NCBI RefSeq assembly: GCF_001426505.1
Contig: NZ_LMEV01000015.1
Location: 167,771 to 218,331, forward strand
DNA length: 50,561 bases
Source of the DNA: Variovorax sp. Root473
Lineage (GTDB): Bacteria; Pseudomonadota; Gammaproteobacteria; Burkholderiales; Burkholderiaceae_C
Direction of reading: 5' to 3'
Position 1 is the stretch's first letter, and every line of letters begins with the position of its first letter. Positions 24,915 to 34,219 of this stretch are shown here, one piece after another. Under the pieces are notes generated by a model that was not told where the DNA came from, ran no database searches, and saw only the letters and a list, made by a program, of their open reading frames with translations. The translations under genes and the position numbers were made by a program.

Positions 24915-27659
24915 TCAGAGCTGGGCTTCAGCAGGTTCGGGTGGCTCGCGCCGCGGCAAGGTGACCGTGAATTCTGCACCGCCGTCGCGCGCATTCGCCG
25001 CGCTGATTTCGCCACCATGAGCGCTCACCACCGCGCGGCAGATGGCCAGGCCGAGGCCGACGCCGGGCGTGGCGGATTCGGCCTCGCCGCGCGTGAACTT
25101 GTCGAACAGCGTCTGCTCGCGGCCCTGCAGCGCGGCCGGCAGGCCGGGACCGTGGTCGCGCACCGTGAGCACCAGCGCGGCGGGCTCGGCGCGTGCGCTC
25201 ACCTCGATGGGCGCGGCGCCGTACTTGGCGGCGTTTTCCAGCAGGTTGACGAGCACGCGCTCGATGAGCACGGCGTCGAACTCGACCAGGGGCAACTCGG
25301 GGTCCCAGGCGGTCTGCACGGCGATGCCGCGCAGCGCGGGGCGCGCGGCGCGGATCGCGGCGCCCACCACCTCTTCGACCGACTGCCAGTCGCGCCGCAG
25401 GTTCACCGTGCCGCCGGCCACGCCGCTTTCAAGGCGTGCCATGTCGAGCAGGTTGCTGACCAGCGCATGCAGCGCGTGGGCCTGCGTGACGATGGCACGC
25501 GCGGCCTCGCCGTGTTCTTCGGGCGGCAGGGTCTGCAGCGATTCGGCCAGCGCGATGAGCGCGGTGAGCGGCGTGCGCACATCGTGCGAGATGGCGCCGA
25601 GCAGCGCGTTGCGCAGGCGCTCCGATTCCATCTCGACCACGGCGCGCTGCGCCACTTCGACGTAGTGCACGCGCTCCAGCGCGATGGCGATCTGGCGCGC
25701 GAGCGTGTCCAGCTGCTGCGCCTGCTCGGGAATCAGCAGCCAGCGCGGGCGGGCCGGGCACAGCGCGAGCACGCCACGCACGCGCATGGGCGCGCGCAGC
25801 GGCACATAGTGCCAGGGCTGTGCCGCGAGCGTGGCGGTGGCCAGGCCGGCGCTCTGGCCGTGGCGGAAGGCCCAGTCGGCCACCTGCGCGTCGAAGCCGG
25901 GCGGCGGGTCGGCGGGGGGCACGAGCTGGTCGGCCGCGTCGGTGACGAGCACGCGCGCATGGCCGCCGAAATGGGCCTGCACGGCAGCGGTGCCGAGCGC
26001 GACGACCTGGGCGCTTTCGAGCGCGGCCGAGAGTTCGCGCGTGAGTTCGAACAGCGAGCGCGCGCGGCGCTCGCGGCTGGTCGACACGCCGGCCGCGAAG
26101 CGCAACCCGGCCGTGAGCTGGCCCACCAGCAGGCCGACGCCGAGCATCACGGCGAAGGTCAGCAGGTACTGCACGTCGCTGACCGCGAAGGACAGGCGCG
26201 GTGCGACGAAGAAGTAGTCGAAGGCCGCCACGTTGAGCATCGCCGCGAGCGCCGACGGCCCGCGCCCGAAACGCATCGCCACGCCCACCACGCCGAGCAG
26301 GAACAGCATGACGATGTTGGACAGCTCCAGTACGCCCGTGAGCGGCGTGCACAGCAGCGTGAGCGCGATGCTGGTGGCAGCCGCCCAGGCGTAGCCGGGC
26401 CAACGGGCTTGCGCGCGCTCGTCGTCTTCGTCGTCGGCACGCGCTGCCGCGAACGGCGCCTGCGACAGGCGGCGCGCGCTGTCGGCGCGGCCGACCTCGA
26501 GGATGTCGAGCGCCGGTGCCCGCTGCGCCAGCGCGCGCGACAGCGGCACGGCAGAGCGGGCCCAACGCCGCCAGCCCGTCACGGGCTCGGTGCGTCCGAT
26601 GACCAGCGTCGCGCAGTTCAGGCGCCGCGCCTGCTCGGACAGTTGCTCCGCCACATCGGCGCCGGTGAGCACGGCCGTGGCCGCGCCCAGCTCTTCCGCC
26701 AGCTTGAGCACGGCGAGGATGCGGTCGCGCTGCGCCGCGTCGAGACGCTGAAGCCGCGGTGTCTCGACATAAACCGCATGCCAGCGCACGTTGAGCTGCC
26801 CCGCGAGCCGCGCGGCGGTGCGCACGGTCTGCGCCGCGCCCTCGTGCGGCCCGACGCAGGCCAGGATCGCGCCCGAGGTGTTCCAGGCCTGCAGCGCCGC
26901 GCCGCCCTGCCCGTTGCCGCCGGGACCTGACTGCTCGACACGCCAGCCGCGCACGTCGTCTTCGACATGTTCGGCGGTGCGGCGCAGGGCGATCTCGCGC
27001 AGCGCGATGAGGTTGCCCTTGCGGAAGAAATTCTGTGCGGCGCGCTCGGCCTGCTGCGGCAGGTAGACCTTGCCGGCCGCGAGCCGCGCCGTGAGTTCGT
27101 CGGGCGTGACGTCGACCAGCACCACCTCGTCGGCCTCGTCGAGCACGGTGTCGGGCACGGTCTCGTGCACGCGCACGCCGGTGATGGCGCCGACCGTGCC
27201 GTTGAGGCTTTCCAGGTGCTGCACGTTGAGCGCCGACCACACCTCGATGCCAGCGGCCAGCAGCTCCTGCACGTCCTGCCAGCGCTTGGCGTGGCGCGAG
27301 CCGGGCGCGTTGGTGTGGGCCAGTTCGTCGACCAGCAGCACGGCGGGCTTGCGCGCCAGGGCGGCGTCGAGGTCGAACTCGGCGAGCGTGCGGCCGCGGT
27401 ACGGCAGCTCGCGCAGCGGCAGCGTGTCGAGCCCCGCGAGCAGCGCGGCGGTCTCGCTGCGGCCGTGGGTCTCGACCACGCCGATGAGCACGTCGCGCCC
27501 GGCCTCTCTCTCGCGGCGGGCGGCGCTGAGCATGGCCCAGGTCTTGCCCACGCCGGCGCTGGCACCGAAGTAGATGCGCAGCTTGCCGCGCAGCGCGCGC
27601 GCCTCGTCGCTGCGCAGTTGCGCGAGCAGAGCGTCGGGGTCGGGGCGGGTCTCGGGCAT
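24915..27659 (-). CDS. kdpD: KdpD potassium-sensing histidine kinase
   Basis: Membrane sensor kinase of 914 residues, near the usual 895. Domains in order: KdpD N-terminal ATP-binding region with Walker A FGASAGVGKT (about 31-40); a universal-stress-protein-like domain (ACVGPHEGAAQTVRTAARLAGQL onwards, about 255-370); four close membrane segments (DUF4118) about 415-515; GAF-like domain; phosphoacceptor helix with AISHDVRTPL (His692); and HATPase with NLLENAAKYG and GVGLGLAICRAVV. The ATG at 27659 gives the family N-terminus; the open frame runs further upstream through two small genes. It is coupled to kdpE downstream. Confidence 0.96.
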   Translation of the reverse strand: MPETRPDPDALLAQLRSDEARALRGKLRIYFGASAGVGKTWAMLSAARREREAGRDVLIGVVETHGRSETAALLAGLDTLPLRELPYRGRTLAEFDLDAALARKPAVLLVDELAHTNAPGSRHAKRWQDVQELLAAGIEVWSALNVQHLESLNGTVGAITGVRVHETVPDTVLDEADEVVLVDVTPDELTARLAAGKVYLPQQAERAAQNFFRKGNLIALREIALRRTAEHVEDDVRGWRVEQSGPGGNGQGGAALQAWNTSGAILACVGPHEGAAQTVRTAARLAGQLNVRWHAVYVETPRLQRLDAAQRDRILAVLKLAEELGAATAVLTGADVAEQLSEQARRLNCATLVIGRTEPVTGWRRWARSAVPLSRALAQRAPALDILEVGRADSARRLSQAPFAAARADDEDDERAQARWPGYAWAAATSIALTLLCTPLTGVLELSNIVMLFLLGVVGVAMRFGRGPSALAAMLNVAAFDYFFVAPRLSFAVSDVQYLLTFAVMLGVGLLVGQLTAGLRFAAGVSTSRERRARSLFELTRELSAALESAQVVALGTAAVQAHFGGHARVLVTDAADQLVPPADPPPGFDAQVADWAFRHGQSAGLATATLAAQPWHYVPLRAPMRVRGVLALCPARPRWLLIPEQAQQLDTLARQIAIALERVHYVEVAQRAVVEMESERLRNALLGAISHDVRTPLTALIALAESLQTLPPEEHGEAARAIVTQAHALHALVSNLLDMARLESGVAGGTVNLRRDWQSVEEVVGAAIRAARPALRGIAVQTAWDPELPLVEFDAVLIERVLVNLLENAAKYGAAPIEVSARAEPAALVLTVRDHGPGLPAALQGREQTLFDKFTRGEAESATPGVGLGLAICRAVVSAHGGEISAANARDGGAEFTVTLPRREPPEPAEAQL

Positions 27660-27672
27660 GGGAGCGCGCAGA

Positions 27673-27804
27673 TTAGCGCATGGGTCCGTTCTTGCGCCGC
27701 CGCGCATGCCGGCGCGCGGTGCGCGACAGCACCCACCAGGCGAAGCCCAGCGGCACGAACAGCGCCGCCATGGCCAGCAGCACGTGCAGCAGGTCAGAGA
27801 CCAT
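27673..27804 (-). CDS. 43-residue single-pass membrane peptide in the kdp operon (orf43)
   Basis: Short ORF starting ATG, 43 residues, with one hydrophobic helix (LLHVLLAMAALFVPLGFAWWVL, about 5-26) and a very basic tail (RTARRHARRRKNG), giving a cytoplasmic C-terminus by the positive-inside rule. Its start overlaps the end of the preceding 118-residue ORF by 11 bases and its stop lies 13 bases before kdpD. I know no family for it. Position and topology suggest a small helper of KdpD or the pump. The ribosome-binding site is weak, so expression needs proof. Confidence 0.5.
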   Translation of the reverse strand: MVSDLLHVLLAMAALFVPLGFAWWVLSRTARRHARRRKNGPMR

Positions 27805-28150
27805 GGCGCAGGCCGCAGCGCGCGAGGTGATCGCGCCAGCTCATGAGCCGGCCGATCTCGCCCGACGGCACGCATTCGATGAGCCGGTGCAGCAGCTCGG
27901 CATAGCGCGCAGTCGGAAAGCGGATCATCAGGCGCACGCAGGGCGCGTCGCTTTCCTGCGAGCTGCAGGCATGCAGCAGCGGCTCGCAGCGCACCACGCC
28001 GGCCTCGGCGCAGGCGGCGATGCTGCGGCGCACGCGCAGCGCGTCGGCGCAGCAGACGGTGACGTCGAGCACATGGAACTGCGTCGTGCGCGGCGCGATC
28101 GGACTTCGCACGACGGCGACAGGATGTTCACGGTAGGCGGCATAGGCCAT
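27794..28150 (-). CDS. 118-residue predicted soluble protein between kdpC and kdpD (orf118)
   Basis: I do not recognise this protein. It starts at an ATG with GGAGAAAGAC upstream and gives 118 residues. The core alternates strand and helix patterns (TQFHVLDVTVCC, RVRRSIAACAEAG, VRCEPLLHACS, PCVRLMIRFP, RYAELLHRLIECVPSG), like a small ferredoxin-like or ACT-type domain. Six cysteines are present. It has no signal peptide or membrane segment. It starts 14 bases after kdpC and overlaps the next small ORF, so it is certainly inside the kdp operon. A regulatory role in potassium sensing is an inference only. Confidence 0.7.
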   Translation of the reverse strand: MAYAAYREHPVAVVRSPIAPRTTQFHVLDVTVCCADALRVRRSIAACAEAGVVRCEPLLHACSSQESDAPCVRLMIRFPTARYAELLHRLIECVPSGEIGRLMSWRDHLARCGLRHGL

Positions 28151-28164
28151 GGTTGTCTTTCTCC

Positions 28165-28758
28165 TCAACGCACCGTCGAAGAAGCATCGAGCGCCAGGTT
28201 CAGCGCCAGCACGTTGACACGCGATTCGCCCAGCACGCCCCACAGCGGCGCCTGGGTGTTCTTCGCGATCAACGCGTTCACCTGATCGATCGGCACGCCG
28301 CGCTCGCGCGCCACGCGGGCGGCCTGGTAATGCGCGGCAGCGGGGCTGATGTCGGGGTCGAGCCCGCTGGCCGAGGCTGTGACGAGGTCCACCGGCACCG
28401 GCGCGGTGTTGCCCGGGTCGGCCGCGCGCAGCGCTTCGACGCGCGCCTTCACCGCATCGGCCAGCGCGGGGTTCAGCGGGCCCTGATTGGAACCGCCCGA
28501 GGCGGACGCGTTGTAGGGCTGTGGCGCGGTGGCCGACGGGCGGCCCCAGAAGTGCTTCGGGTCGCTGAAGTTCTGGCCGATGAGCGCGGAGCCGACGGGC
28601 TTGCCGTCGCGCACGACCAGGCTCCCGGCCGCCTGCGCGGGGAACAGCGCCTGCGCGGCGCCGGTGACGGCCGCCGGGTAGATCAGGCCGGTGAGCGCGC
28701 TCAGCAGCGCGAAGAGCACGAGCGCGGGGCGCACGATGCCGCCGTTGTTGTTTTTCAT
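28165..28758 (-). CDS. kdpC: Potassium-transporting ATPase KdpC subunit
   Basis: KdpC, 197 residues, the single-pass accessory subunit of the Kdp pump that raises nucleotide affinity. The N-terminal helix [26 protein letters not shown] is followed by [34 protein letters not shown] and the C-terminal [23 protein letters not shown] then [10 protein letters not shown]. These are all diagnostic. It starts 13 bases after kdpB. Confidence 0.97.
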   Translation of the reverse strand: MKNNNGGIVRPALVLFALLSALTGLIYPAAVTGAAQALFPAQAAGSLVVRDGKPVGSALIGQNFSDPKHFWGRPSATAPQPYNASASGGSNQGPLNPALADAVKARVEALRAADPGNTAPVPVDLVTASASGLDPDISPAAAHYQAARVARERGVPIDQVNALIAKNTQAPLWGVLGESRVNVLALNLALDASSTVR

Positions 28759-28771
28759 GGTGAAGAACTCC

Positions 28772-30880
28772 TCAGACGAGATGGACGGCCACGAGCAGCC
28801 AGTCGATCAACTTGATGCCGATGAAGGGAACGAGCAGCCCGCCCAGGCCGTAGATGGCGAGGTTGCGGCGCAGCAGCGCGGCGGCGCCCACAGGCCGGTA
28901 GCGCACGCCCTTGAGCGCCAGCGGAATCAGAAACACGATGACGAGCGCGTTGAAGATCACCGCCGACAAAATGGCCGACGACGGGCTGGCCAGGCGCATC
29001 ACGTTGAGCGCGCCGAGCTGCGGGTAGGTCGACACGAAGATCGCCGGAATGATCGCGAAGTACTTCGCCACGTCGTTCGCGATCGAGAAGGTGGTGAGCG
29101 AGCCGCGCGTCATGAGCAGCGCCTTGCCGGTCTCCACCACCTCGAGCAGCTTGGTCGGGTTGGAGTCGAGGTCGACCATGTTGCCGGCCTCCTTCGCGGC
29201 CTGCGTGCCGCTGCCCATGGCCACGGCCACGTCGGCCTGCGCGAGCGCGGGGGCGTCGTTGGTGCCGTCGCCGGTCATCGCGACCAGCCGGCCTTCGGCC
29301 TGGTACTTTCGGATCAGCGCAAGCTTGTCCTCGGGCGTGGCCTCGGCCAGGAAGTCGTCGACGCCGGCTTCGGCGGCAATGGCCGCGGCCGTGAGCTTGT
29401 TGTCGCCCGTGATCATCACGGTCTTGATGCCCATGCGGCGCAGCTCGGCAAAGCGCTCCTTGATGCCGGTCTTGACGATGTCCTTGAGCTCGACCACGCC
29501 GAGCACGCGGTTGCCTTCGGCCACGGCCAGCGGCGTGCTGCCGCGGCGTGCCGTTTCTTCGGCGGCGCGCAGCATCTCGGCCGGCACGCTGCCACCGAGC
29601 GATTCGACGTGGCGGCGCACCGCATCGACCGCGCCCTTGCGCAGCACGACGGCGTCGACGTCCAGGCTGTTCGGCGCGGCCGGCAGGTCGACGCCGCTCA
29701 TGCGGGTCTGCGCGGTGAAGGGCACGAAGCGCGCGTCATCGACCGACGCCGCTTCGAGGCCGTCGCGGCGCGCCAGCTCGACGATGCTGCGGCCCTCGGG
29801 CGTTTCGTCGGCCAGCGAGGCGAGCATCGCGGCGCGGGCAAGGCGGCCCTTGGGCACGCCGGGCGCGGGCAGGAGGGCGCTGGCCTGGCGGTTGCCGTGC
29901 GTGATGGTGCCGGTCTTGTCCAGCAGCAGCACGTCGACGTCGCCGGCCGCTTCCACCGCGCGGCCCGAGGTGGCGATCACGTTGGCCTGCATCATGCGGC
30001 TCATGCCGGCCACGCCCACGGCCGAAAGCAGGCCGCCGATGGTGGTCGGGATCAGGCACACGAGCAGTGCGACCAGTGCGGTGAGCGACACCACGGTGCC
30101 CGCACCCGCCGCCGTCACGCTGAACACCGAGAACGGCAGCAGCGTGACGGTGACCATGAGGAACACGATCGTCAGCGCCACCAGCAGGATGGTCAGCGCG
30201 ATCTCGTTCGGCGTCTTGTGGCGCTTGGCCGCCTCGACCATGCCGATCATGCGGTCCAGGAACGACTCGCCGGGGTTCACCGAGATGCGCACCACCAGCC
30301 AGTCGGACAGCACGCGCGTGCCGCCGGTGACGGCCGAGAAGTCGCCGCCCGACTCGCGCACCACGGGCGCCGATTCGCCGGTGATGGCGCTTTCGTCGAC
30401 CGAGGCCACGCCTTCGATGACCTCGCCGTCGAGCGGGATCACGTCGCCGGCTTCGACCAGCACGACATCACCCTTGCGCAGGTTGGGCGCCTGCTCGGGC
30501 AGCCACGGCGCGCCGTGGTGCGGCTGCTGCTGGTCCTTCAGCTTCTTGGCCCAGGTGTCCTTGCGCAGGCCGCGCAGCGAAGCTGCCTGGGCCTTGCTGC
30601 GGCCTTCGGCCAGCGCTTCGGCGAAGTTGGCGAACAGCACGGTGAACCACAGCCACACGGTCACGGCCAGCACGAAGGCGGGCTGCATGCCGGTGTCGCC
30701 CGGAAAGCTCAGCGCATGCACCCACAGCAGCGTCGTGAGGATGCTCCCGATGTAGACGATGAACATCACCGGGTTGCGCCACTGGGTGCGCGGGTTCAGC
30801 TTGGCGAAGGCGCCCCACAGCGCGGGCTTGACCAGCGCCGCGTCGAACAGCGAGAGGGAAGTTTGGGTTTTGGCAGTCAT
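28772..30880 (-). CDS. kdpB: Potassium-transporting P-type ATPase KdpB
   Basis: Catalytic P-type ATPase of 702 residues powering high-affinity K+ uptake. Visible are the actuator motif [12 protein letters not shown], the phosphorylation motif [13 protein letters not shown], the hinge [24 protein letters not shown] and membrane segments at both ends. The ATG at 30880 has AAGGAG upstream; the longer open frame to 30949 only adds foreign residues. It lies between kdpA and kdpC with 13-base gaps on each side. Confidence 0.98.
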   Translation of the reverse strand: MTAKTQTSLSLFDAALVKPALWGAFAKLNPRTQWRNPVMFIVYIGSILTTLLWVHALSFPGDTGMQPAFVLAVTVWLWFTVLFANFAEALAEGRSKAQAASLRGLRKDTWAKKLKDQQQPHHGAPWLPEQAPNLRKGDVVLVEAGDVIPLDGEVIEGVASVDESAITGESAPVVRESGGDFSAVTGGTRVLSDWLVVRISVNPGESFLDRMIGMVEAAKRHKTPNEIALTILLVALTIVFLMVTVTLLPFSVFSVTAAGAGTVVSLTALVALLVCLIPTTIGGLLSAVGVAGMSRMMQANVIATSGRAVEAAGDVDVLLLDKTGTITHGNRQASALLPAPGVPKGRLARAAMLASLADETPEGRSIVELARRDGLEAASVDDARFVPFTAQTRMSGVDLPAAPNSLDVDAVVLRKGAVDAVRRHVESLGGSVPAEMLRAAEETARRGSTPLAVAEGNRVLGVVELKDIVKTGIKERFAELRRMGIKTVMITGDNKLTAAAIAAEAGVDDFLAEATPEDKLALIRKYQAEGRLVAMTGDGTNDAPALAQADVAVAMGSGTQAAKEAGNMVDLDSNPTKLLEVVETGKALLMTRGSLTTFSIANDVAKYFAIIPAIFVSTYPQLGALNVMRLASPSSAILSAVIFNALVIVFLIPLALKGVRYRPVGAAALLRRNLAIYGLGGLLVPFIGIKLIDWLLVAVHLV

Positions 30881-30893
30881 GGTGCGCTCCTTC

Positions 30894-32702
30894 TTATTTC
30901 CAGAGCACGAGGTGTTCGACGATCGGCCCGAGAGCCAGTGACGGCACATAGTTGAGCAGGCCGACCAGCAGCACGGTGCCGATCAGCAGGAAGACGAACA
31001 GCGGGCCGTGCGTGGGCAGCGTGCCGCTGGTGACGGGCAGGCGCTTCTTGGCGGCCAGCGCGCCGGCAATGGCGAGCACCGGCACGATCATGGCGAAGCG
31101 CCCGAGCCACATCGCCAAGCCAAGCAGGCCGTTGTAGAACGGTGTGTTGGCCGACAGGCCCGCGAAGGCGCTGCCGTTGTTGTTGGCGGCCGAGGTCAGT
31201 GCGTACAGCACCTCGGAGAAGCCGTGCGCGCCGGGGTTGGCAATGCCGGCCGTGCCTGCGCCCGCGCTCACCGCCAGCGCCGTGCCCGCCAGCACCAGCA
31301 CCGGCGTGACCAGGATGGCGATGGAGATCAGCTTCATCTCACGCACCTCGATCTTCTTGCCGAGGTACTCGGGCGTGCGCCCGATCATCAGGCCCGCGAT
31401 GAACACCGCGAGCATGGCGAACACCAGCATGCCGTACAGGCCGCTGCCGACGCCGCCGAAGACGACCTCGCCGAGCTGCATCAGCACCATGGGGACCATG
31501 CCGCCGATGGGCGTGAGCGAGTCGTGCATGGCGTTCACCGCGCCGCACGAGGCGGCGGTGGTCACGGCGGCGAAGAGGGCCGAGGCGTCGATTCCGAAGC
31601 GCACTTCCTTGCCTTCCATGTTGCCGCCGCTTTGCAGCGCGCTGGCCACCTGGTCCACGCCCAGCGGGCCCAGCAGCGGGTTGCCGGCCTGCTCGGCCGG
31701 TGTGACGGCCAGCACCGCCACCACGAACAGCACCGTCATCGCCGCGAGCACGGCCCAGCCCTGGCGCAGGTCGCCGACCACGCGGCCGAAGGCGAAGCAC
31801 AGCGCCGCCGGGATCAGGAAGATCGCCAGCATCTCCAGCAGGTTGCTGAACGCGGTCGGGTTCTCGTAGGGGTGCGCCGAGTTGGCGTTGAAGAAGCCGC
31901 CGCCGTTGGTGCCGAGCATCTTGATCGCTTCCTGCGAAGCGACCGGGCCCATGGCGAGCGTCTGCGTCTGTGTGGTGGCGTCTTCCATCACCGGGGCGCC
32001 CTTGTCGTCCTTCAGCGGCTGGCCGTCGGGGCCGTTCTTCGGTTGCTGGAAGGCCGTGGCCTCCACCGTCTGCACGCTCTTGTAGGCATCGAAGTTCTGG
32101 ATCACGCCCTGCCCTGCCAGGCACAGCGCGAGCACGAACGAGATCGGCAGCAGCACCCACAGCGTGACGCGCGTCACGTCGGCCCAGAAGTTGCCGACCA
32201 GGCCCTTGCCCTCACGCCCTTCCCCGCGGCGCGCAAAACCGCGCACCAGTGCGAAGGCCACCGCAATGCCGGTGGCGGCGGACAGGAAGTTCTGTACCGC
32301 CAGGCCGAGCATCTGCGTGAGGTAGCTCATCGTCGACTCGCCGCCGTAGCCCTGCCAGTTGGTGTTGGCCACGAAGCTCACCGCCGTGTTGAAGGCCGAG
32401 TCGGGCGACACCGCGCCCATGCCGGCCGGGTTGAACGGCAGCCCGCCCTGCAGGCGCTGCAAGGCATAGAGAAAGATCGCGCCGATGGCGTTGAACGCCA
32501 GCAGCGCCAGCGCGTAGCGCAGCCAGTGCATCGACTGCTCGGGCTGCGTGCCCGCGAGCCGGTACAGCGGTGCTTCGATGCGCTGCATCCAGCGCGGCAC
32601 GCGCTCGGCGCACAGCGCGGCCAGCAGCTTGCCCAGCGGCCAGGCCAGCACGAGCAGCGCGCCGAGAAAAAGGGCCAGCAAGACCCAGGCCGAGGTTTCC
32701 AT
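30894..32702 (-). CDS. kdpA: Potassium-transporting ATPase KdpA subunit
   Basis: KdpA, 602 residues, the K+-binding channel-like subunit. It has about ten membrane segments and the selectivity-filter signature [20 protein letters not shown] (a TNGGG-type loop), with other filter loops such as [14 protein letters not shown] and [13 protein letters not shown]. The start codon is separated by one base from the kdpF stop, and the GAGGAG inside the kdpF 3' end serves as ribosome-binding site, so the two are coupled. Confidence 0.97.
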   Translation of the reverse strand: METSAWVLLALFLGALLVLAWPLGKLLAALCAERVPRWMQRIEAPLYRLAGTQPEQSMHWLRYALALLAFNAIGAIFLYALQRLQGGLPFNPAGMGAVSPDSAFNTAVSFVANTNWQGYGGESTMSYLTQMLGLAVQNFLSAATGIAVAFALVRGFARRGEGREGKGLVGNFWADVTRVTLWVLLPISFVLALCLAGQGVIQNFDAYKSVQTVEATAFQQPKNGPDGQPLKDDKGAPVMEDATTQTQTLAMGPVASQEAIKMLGTNGGGFFNANSAHPYENPTAFSNLLEMLAIFLIPAALCFAFGRVVGDLRQGWAVLAAMTVLFVVAVLAVTPAEQAGNPLLGPLGVDQVASALQSGGNMEGKEVRFGIDASALFAAVTTAASCGAVNAMHDSLTPIGGMVPMVLMQLGEVVFGGVGSGLYGMLVFAMLAVFIAGLMIGRTPEYLGKKIEVREMKLISIAILVTPVLVLAGTALAVSAGAGTAGIANPGAHGFSEVLYALTSAANNNGSAFAGLSANTPFYNGLLGLAMWLGRFAMIVPVLAIAGALAAKKRLPVTSGTLPTHGPLFVFLLIGTVLLVGLLNYVPSLALGPIVEHLVLWK

Positions 32703-32703
32703 G

Positions 32704-32802
32704 TCAGAACTCCTCGGCGCAGATCAGCGCGAACACCAGGTACGCGAACAGGACCACGGCGACCAGCGCGCCGAAGCCGTACAGCACTTCGAGGCCGATC
32801 AC
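32704..32802 (-). CDS. kdpF: KdpF small membrane subunit
   Basis: A 32-residue, single-helix peptide starting with [35 protein letters not shown] in parts. The pattern of one hydrophobic helix with the end [15 protein letters not shown] is typical of KdpF, which stabilises the pump complex. GGGGGA lies six bases upstream of the GTG. The GTG overlaps the stop of the upstream 46-residue ORF (GTGA) and the stop is one base before kdpA. Confidence 0.88.
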   Translation of the reverse strand: MIGLEVLYGFGALVAVVLFAYLVFALICAEEF

Positions 32803-32939
32803 GATGCATCCCCCGGCGTGCGTGTCGTATCAACGCCCGCGTGCGGCTTCCGCGGTCCTTCGAGCCGGTTCAGCCCGACGACCAGGGCCGCCACCACGGC
32901 CCACAGCGCCAGCAGGGCGCCCATCCAGACGATGTCCAT
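32799..32939 (-). CDS. 46-residue single-pass membrane peptide upstream of kdpF (orf46)
   Basis: ORF of 46 residues with a good ribosome-binding site (CAGGAG, six bases upstream). One hydrophobic helix (WMGALLALWAVVAALVVGL, about 5-23) is followed by a polar tail with RLEGPRKPHAGVDTTRTPG. I know no named family for it. It is the first gene of the kdp run and its stop overlaps the kdpF start. It could be a second small helper or simply set translation of kdpF. Confidence 0.6.
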   Translation of the reverse strand: MDIVWMGALLALWAVVAALVVGLNRLEGPRKPHAGVDTTRTPGDAS

Positions 32940-32983
32940 TCATCACTCCTGCAAACAAGATGAAACGAGTCTCGGCAGGCGTG

Positions 32984-33032
32984 CGTAAAACCGGGGGAAA
33001 GAGTGAGTGGGGGGGCGTAAAGAAAGCGTAAA
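32984..33032 (-). promoter_or_regulatory. Candidate KdpE binding site upstream of the kdp operon
   Basis: On the minus strand TTTACG occurs twice with five bases between (33027-33032 and 33016-33021), the 11-base direct-repeat geometry of OmpR-family sites and close to the E. coli KdpE half-sites TTTATA/TTTACA. A third TTTACG stands at 32984-32989, 32 bases from the nearer one, on the same face of the helix. The pair lies about 78-94 bases upstream of the first kdp start. Confidence 0.5.
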
Positions 33033-33056
33033 AACGGCGCGTCGCAACGGGCGCGC
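33030..33056 (-). terminator. Possible terminator after the sox/YeeE run
   Basis: On the minus strand a short GC stem (GCGCG with CGCGC, 10-base loop) is followed by CG and then TTTTT, starting five bases after the YeeE stop. It overlaps the candidate KdpE site. The stem is only five pairs, so confidence is low. Confidence 0.35.
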
Positions 33057-33061
33057 GAGGC

Positions 33062-34177
33062 TCAGAGCGCGCGCTCGAGCTGCCAGGCCTGGTACTTCAG
33101 GCTTACCACCGCACCGATGACGATGCCCGCGATGGCCGGCAGGCTCGCGATGCTCAGCGTCGACAGCGCACTCAGGCCCTGCCCGATGGTGCAGCCCATG
33201 GCCGTGACGCCGCCGATGCCCATGAGCACGGCGCCCGTCACATGGTGCGCGAGGTCGCCGGTGCCGGCGAAGCCTTCCCAGCGGAATTCGCGCGACCACA
33301 GCGCGTGCAGCGCGGCGCCCGCCACCACGCCGGCGACCGACACGATGCCCAGCGTGAGCCGCTTGTTGGCGTCGCTGTAGAACATGAGCCAGTCGAGCGC
33401 GTAGGCCACCGGCGTGACGAAGCTCAGCGCTTCGGCGCGGCCGGAGTTGGTGGCAAGGAACACGTGCTCGAGCGTGAGCGGATGCTCCTCGACCACCGCC
33501 CAGTGGCCGCTGAGCCACCACGCGCCGACGACCAGCGCACCGATCAGCATGCCGCCGACGAGGCTGCGCACGTCGCGCGTCTCGCGGCCCCACGCGGCCC
33601 ACACGAGCAGCGCGCCACCCAGCACAAGGCCGAGCGCAAGGCGCAGCGAAGACGCCTTCAGTTGGAAAGACGCGGCCATCACATCGGGCAGCGATGCATT
33701 CATCGCCAGGTCCACATGCACCGCATCGACGGTCGCGACGCGCAGCACCGCGGTGATGCCCTTCAGCGTGGCGAAGGCCGACACGCCCATGAGCACCAGC
33801 ACCACCAGCGCCTTGAGGTTGCCGCCGCCCAGGCGCACCAGCGTCTTGTTGCCGCAGCCCGAGGACAGCACCATGCCGACGCCGAACAGCAGGCCGCCGA
33901 CCAGCGCGGCGAGCCAGAGGATCTGGTGCGAGGCGTAGAGCGTGCGGTCGGCATCGACGAGCCCCGCGAACACGAGCGCCGAGAAGCCGATGAGCGCGAC
34001 GCCGCCGGCCGCGGCCCACTGCTTCACGCGCGTCCAGTCGCCCAGCGCCACCACGTCGCTGATCGCGCCCATGGTGCAAAAGCGCGTGGCGCGCGCGACG
34101 GCGCCGAACACCGCCGACAGCACGAAGGCCGCCACGAGCGCGAGCGTGGTGAGAAGGGAAAGCTGCGCGATGGACAT
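33062..34177 (-). CDS. YeeE/YedE-family sulfur-compound transporter (SoxT-like)
   Basis: Integral membrane protein of 371 residues in the YeeE/YedE (TsuA) family, whose characterised member imports thiosulfate. About nine to ten helices are visible. The three conserved cysteine motifs are present: TRFCTMGA (Cys34), LSSGCGNKTL (Cys108) and AMGCTIGQGLSAL (Cys329). It is the last gene of the sox run, 42 bases after soxB, and likely moves thiosulfate or another sulfur intermediate across the inner membrane, or feeds the sensor. Similar genes in other sox clusters are called soxT. Confidence 0.8.
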   Translation of the reverse strand: MSIAQLSLLTTLALVAAFVLSAVFGAVARATRFCTMGAISDVVALGDWTRVKQWAAAGGVALIGFSALVFAGLVDADRTLYASHQILWLAALVGGLLFGVGMVLSSGCGNKTLVRLGGGNLKALVVLVLMGVSAFATLKGITAVLRVATVDAVHVDLAMNASLPDVMAASFQLKASSLRLALGLVLGGALLVWAAWGRETRDVRSLVGGMLIGALVVGAWWLSGHWAVVEEHPLTLEHVFLATNSGRAEALSFVTPVAYALDWLMFYSDANKRLTLGIVSVAGVVAGAALHALWSREFRWEGFAGTGDLAHHVTGAVLMGIGGVTAMGCTIGQGLSALSTLSIASLPAIAGIVIGAVVSLKYQAWQLERAL

Positions 34178-34219
34178 GCCCCGATTCTAGGGAGCGACCC
34201 CGCGCGTGCGGGGGCCCAT

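Noticed and set aside
28691..30955. 754-residue open frame on the plus strand
   Set aside because: Antisense to kdpB; a His/Arg/Gly-rich translation without domains.
33030..33056. Sox and kdp as one continuous transcription unit
   Set aside because: Genes run in the same direction, but a possible terminator and KdpE-like repeats in the 122-base gap argue for a separate kdp promoter.
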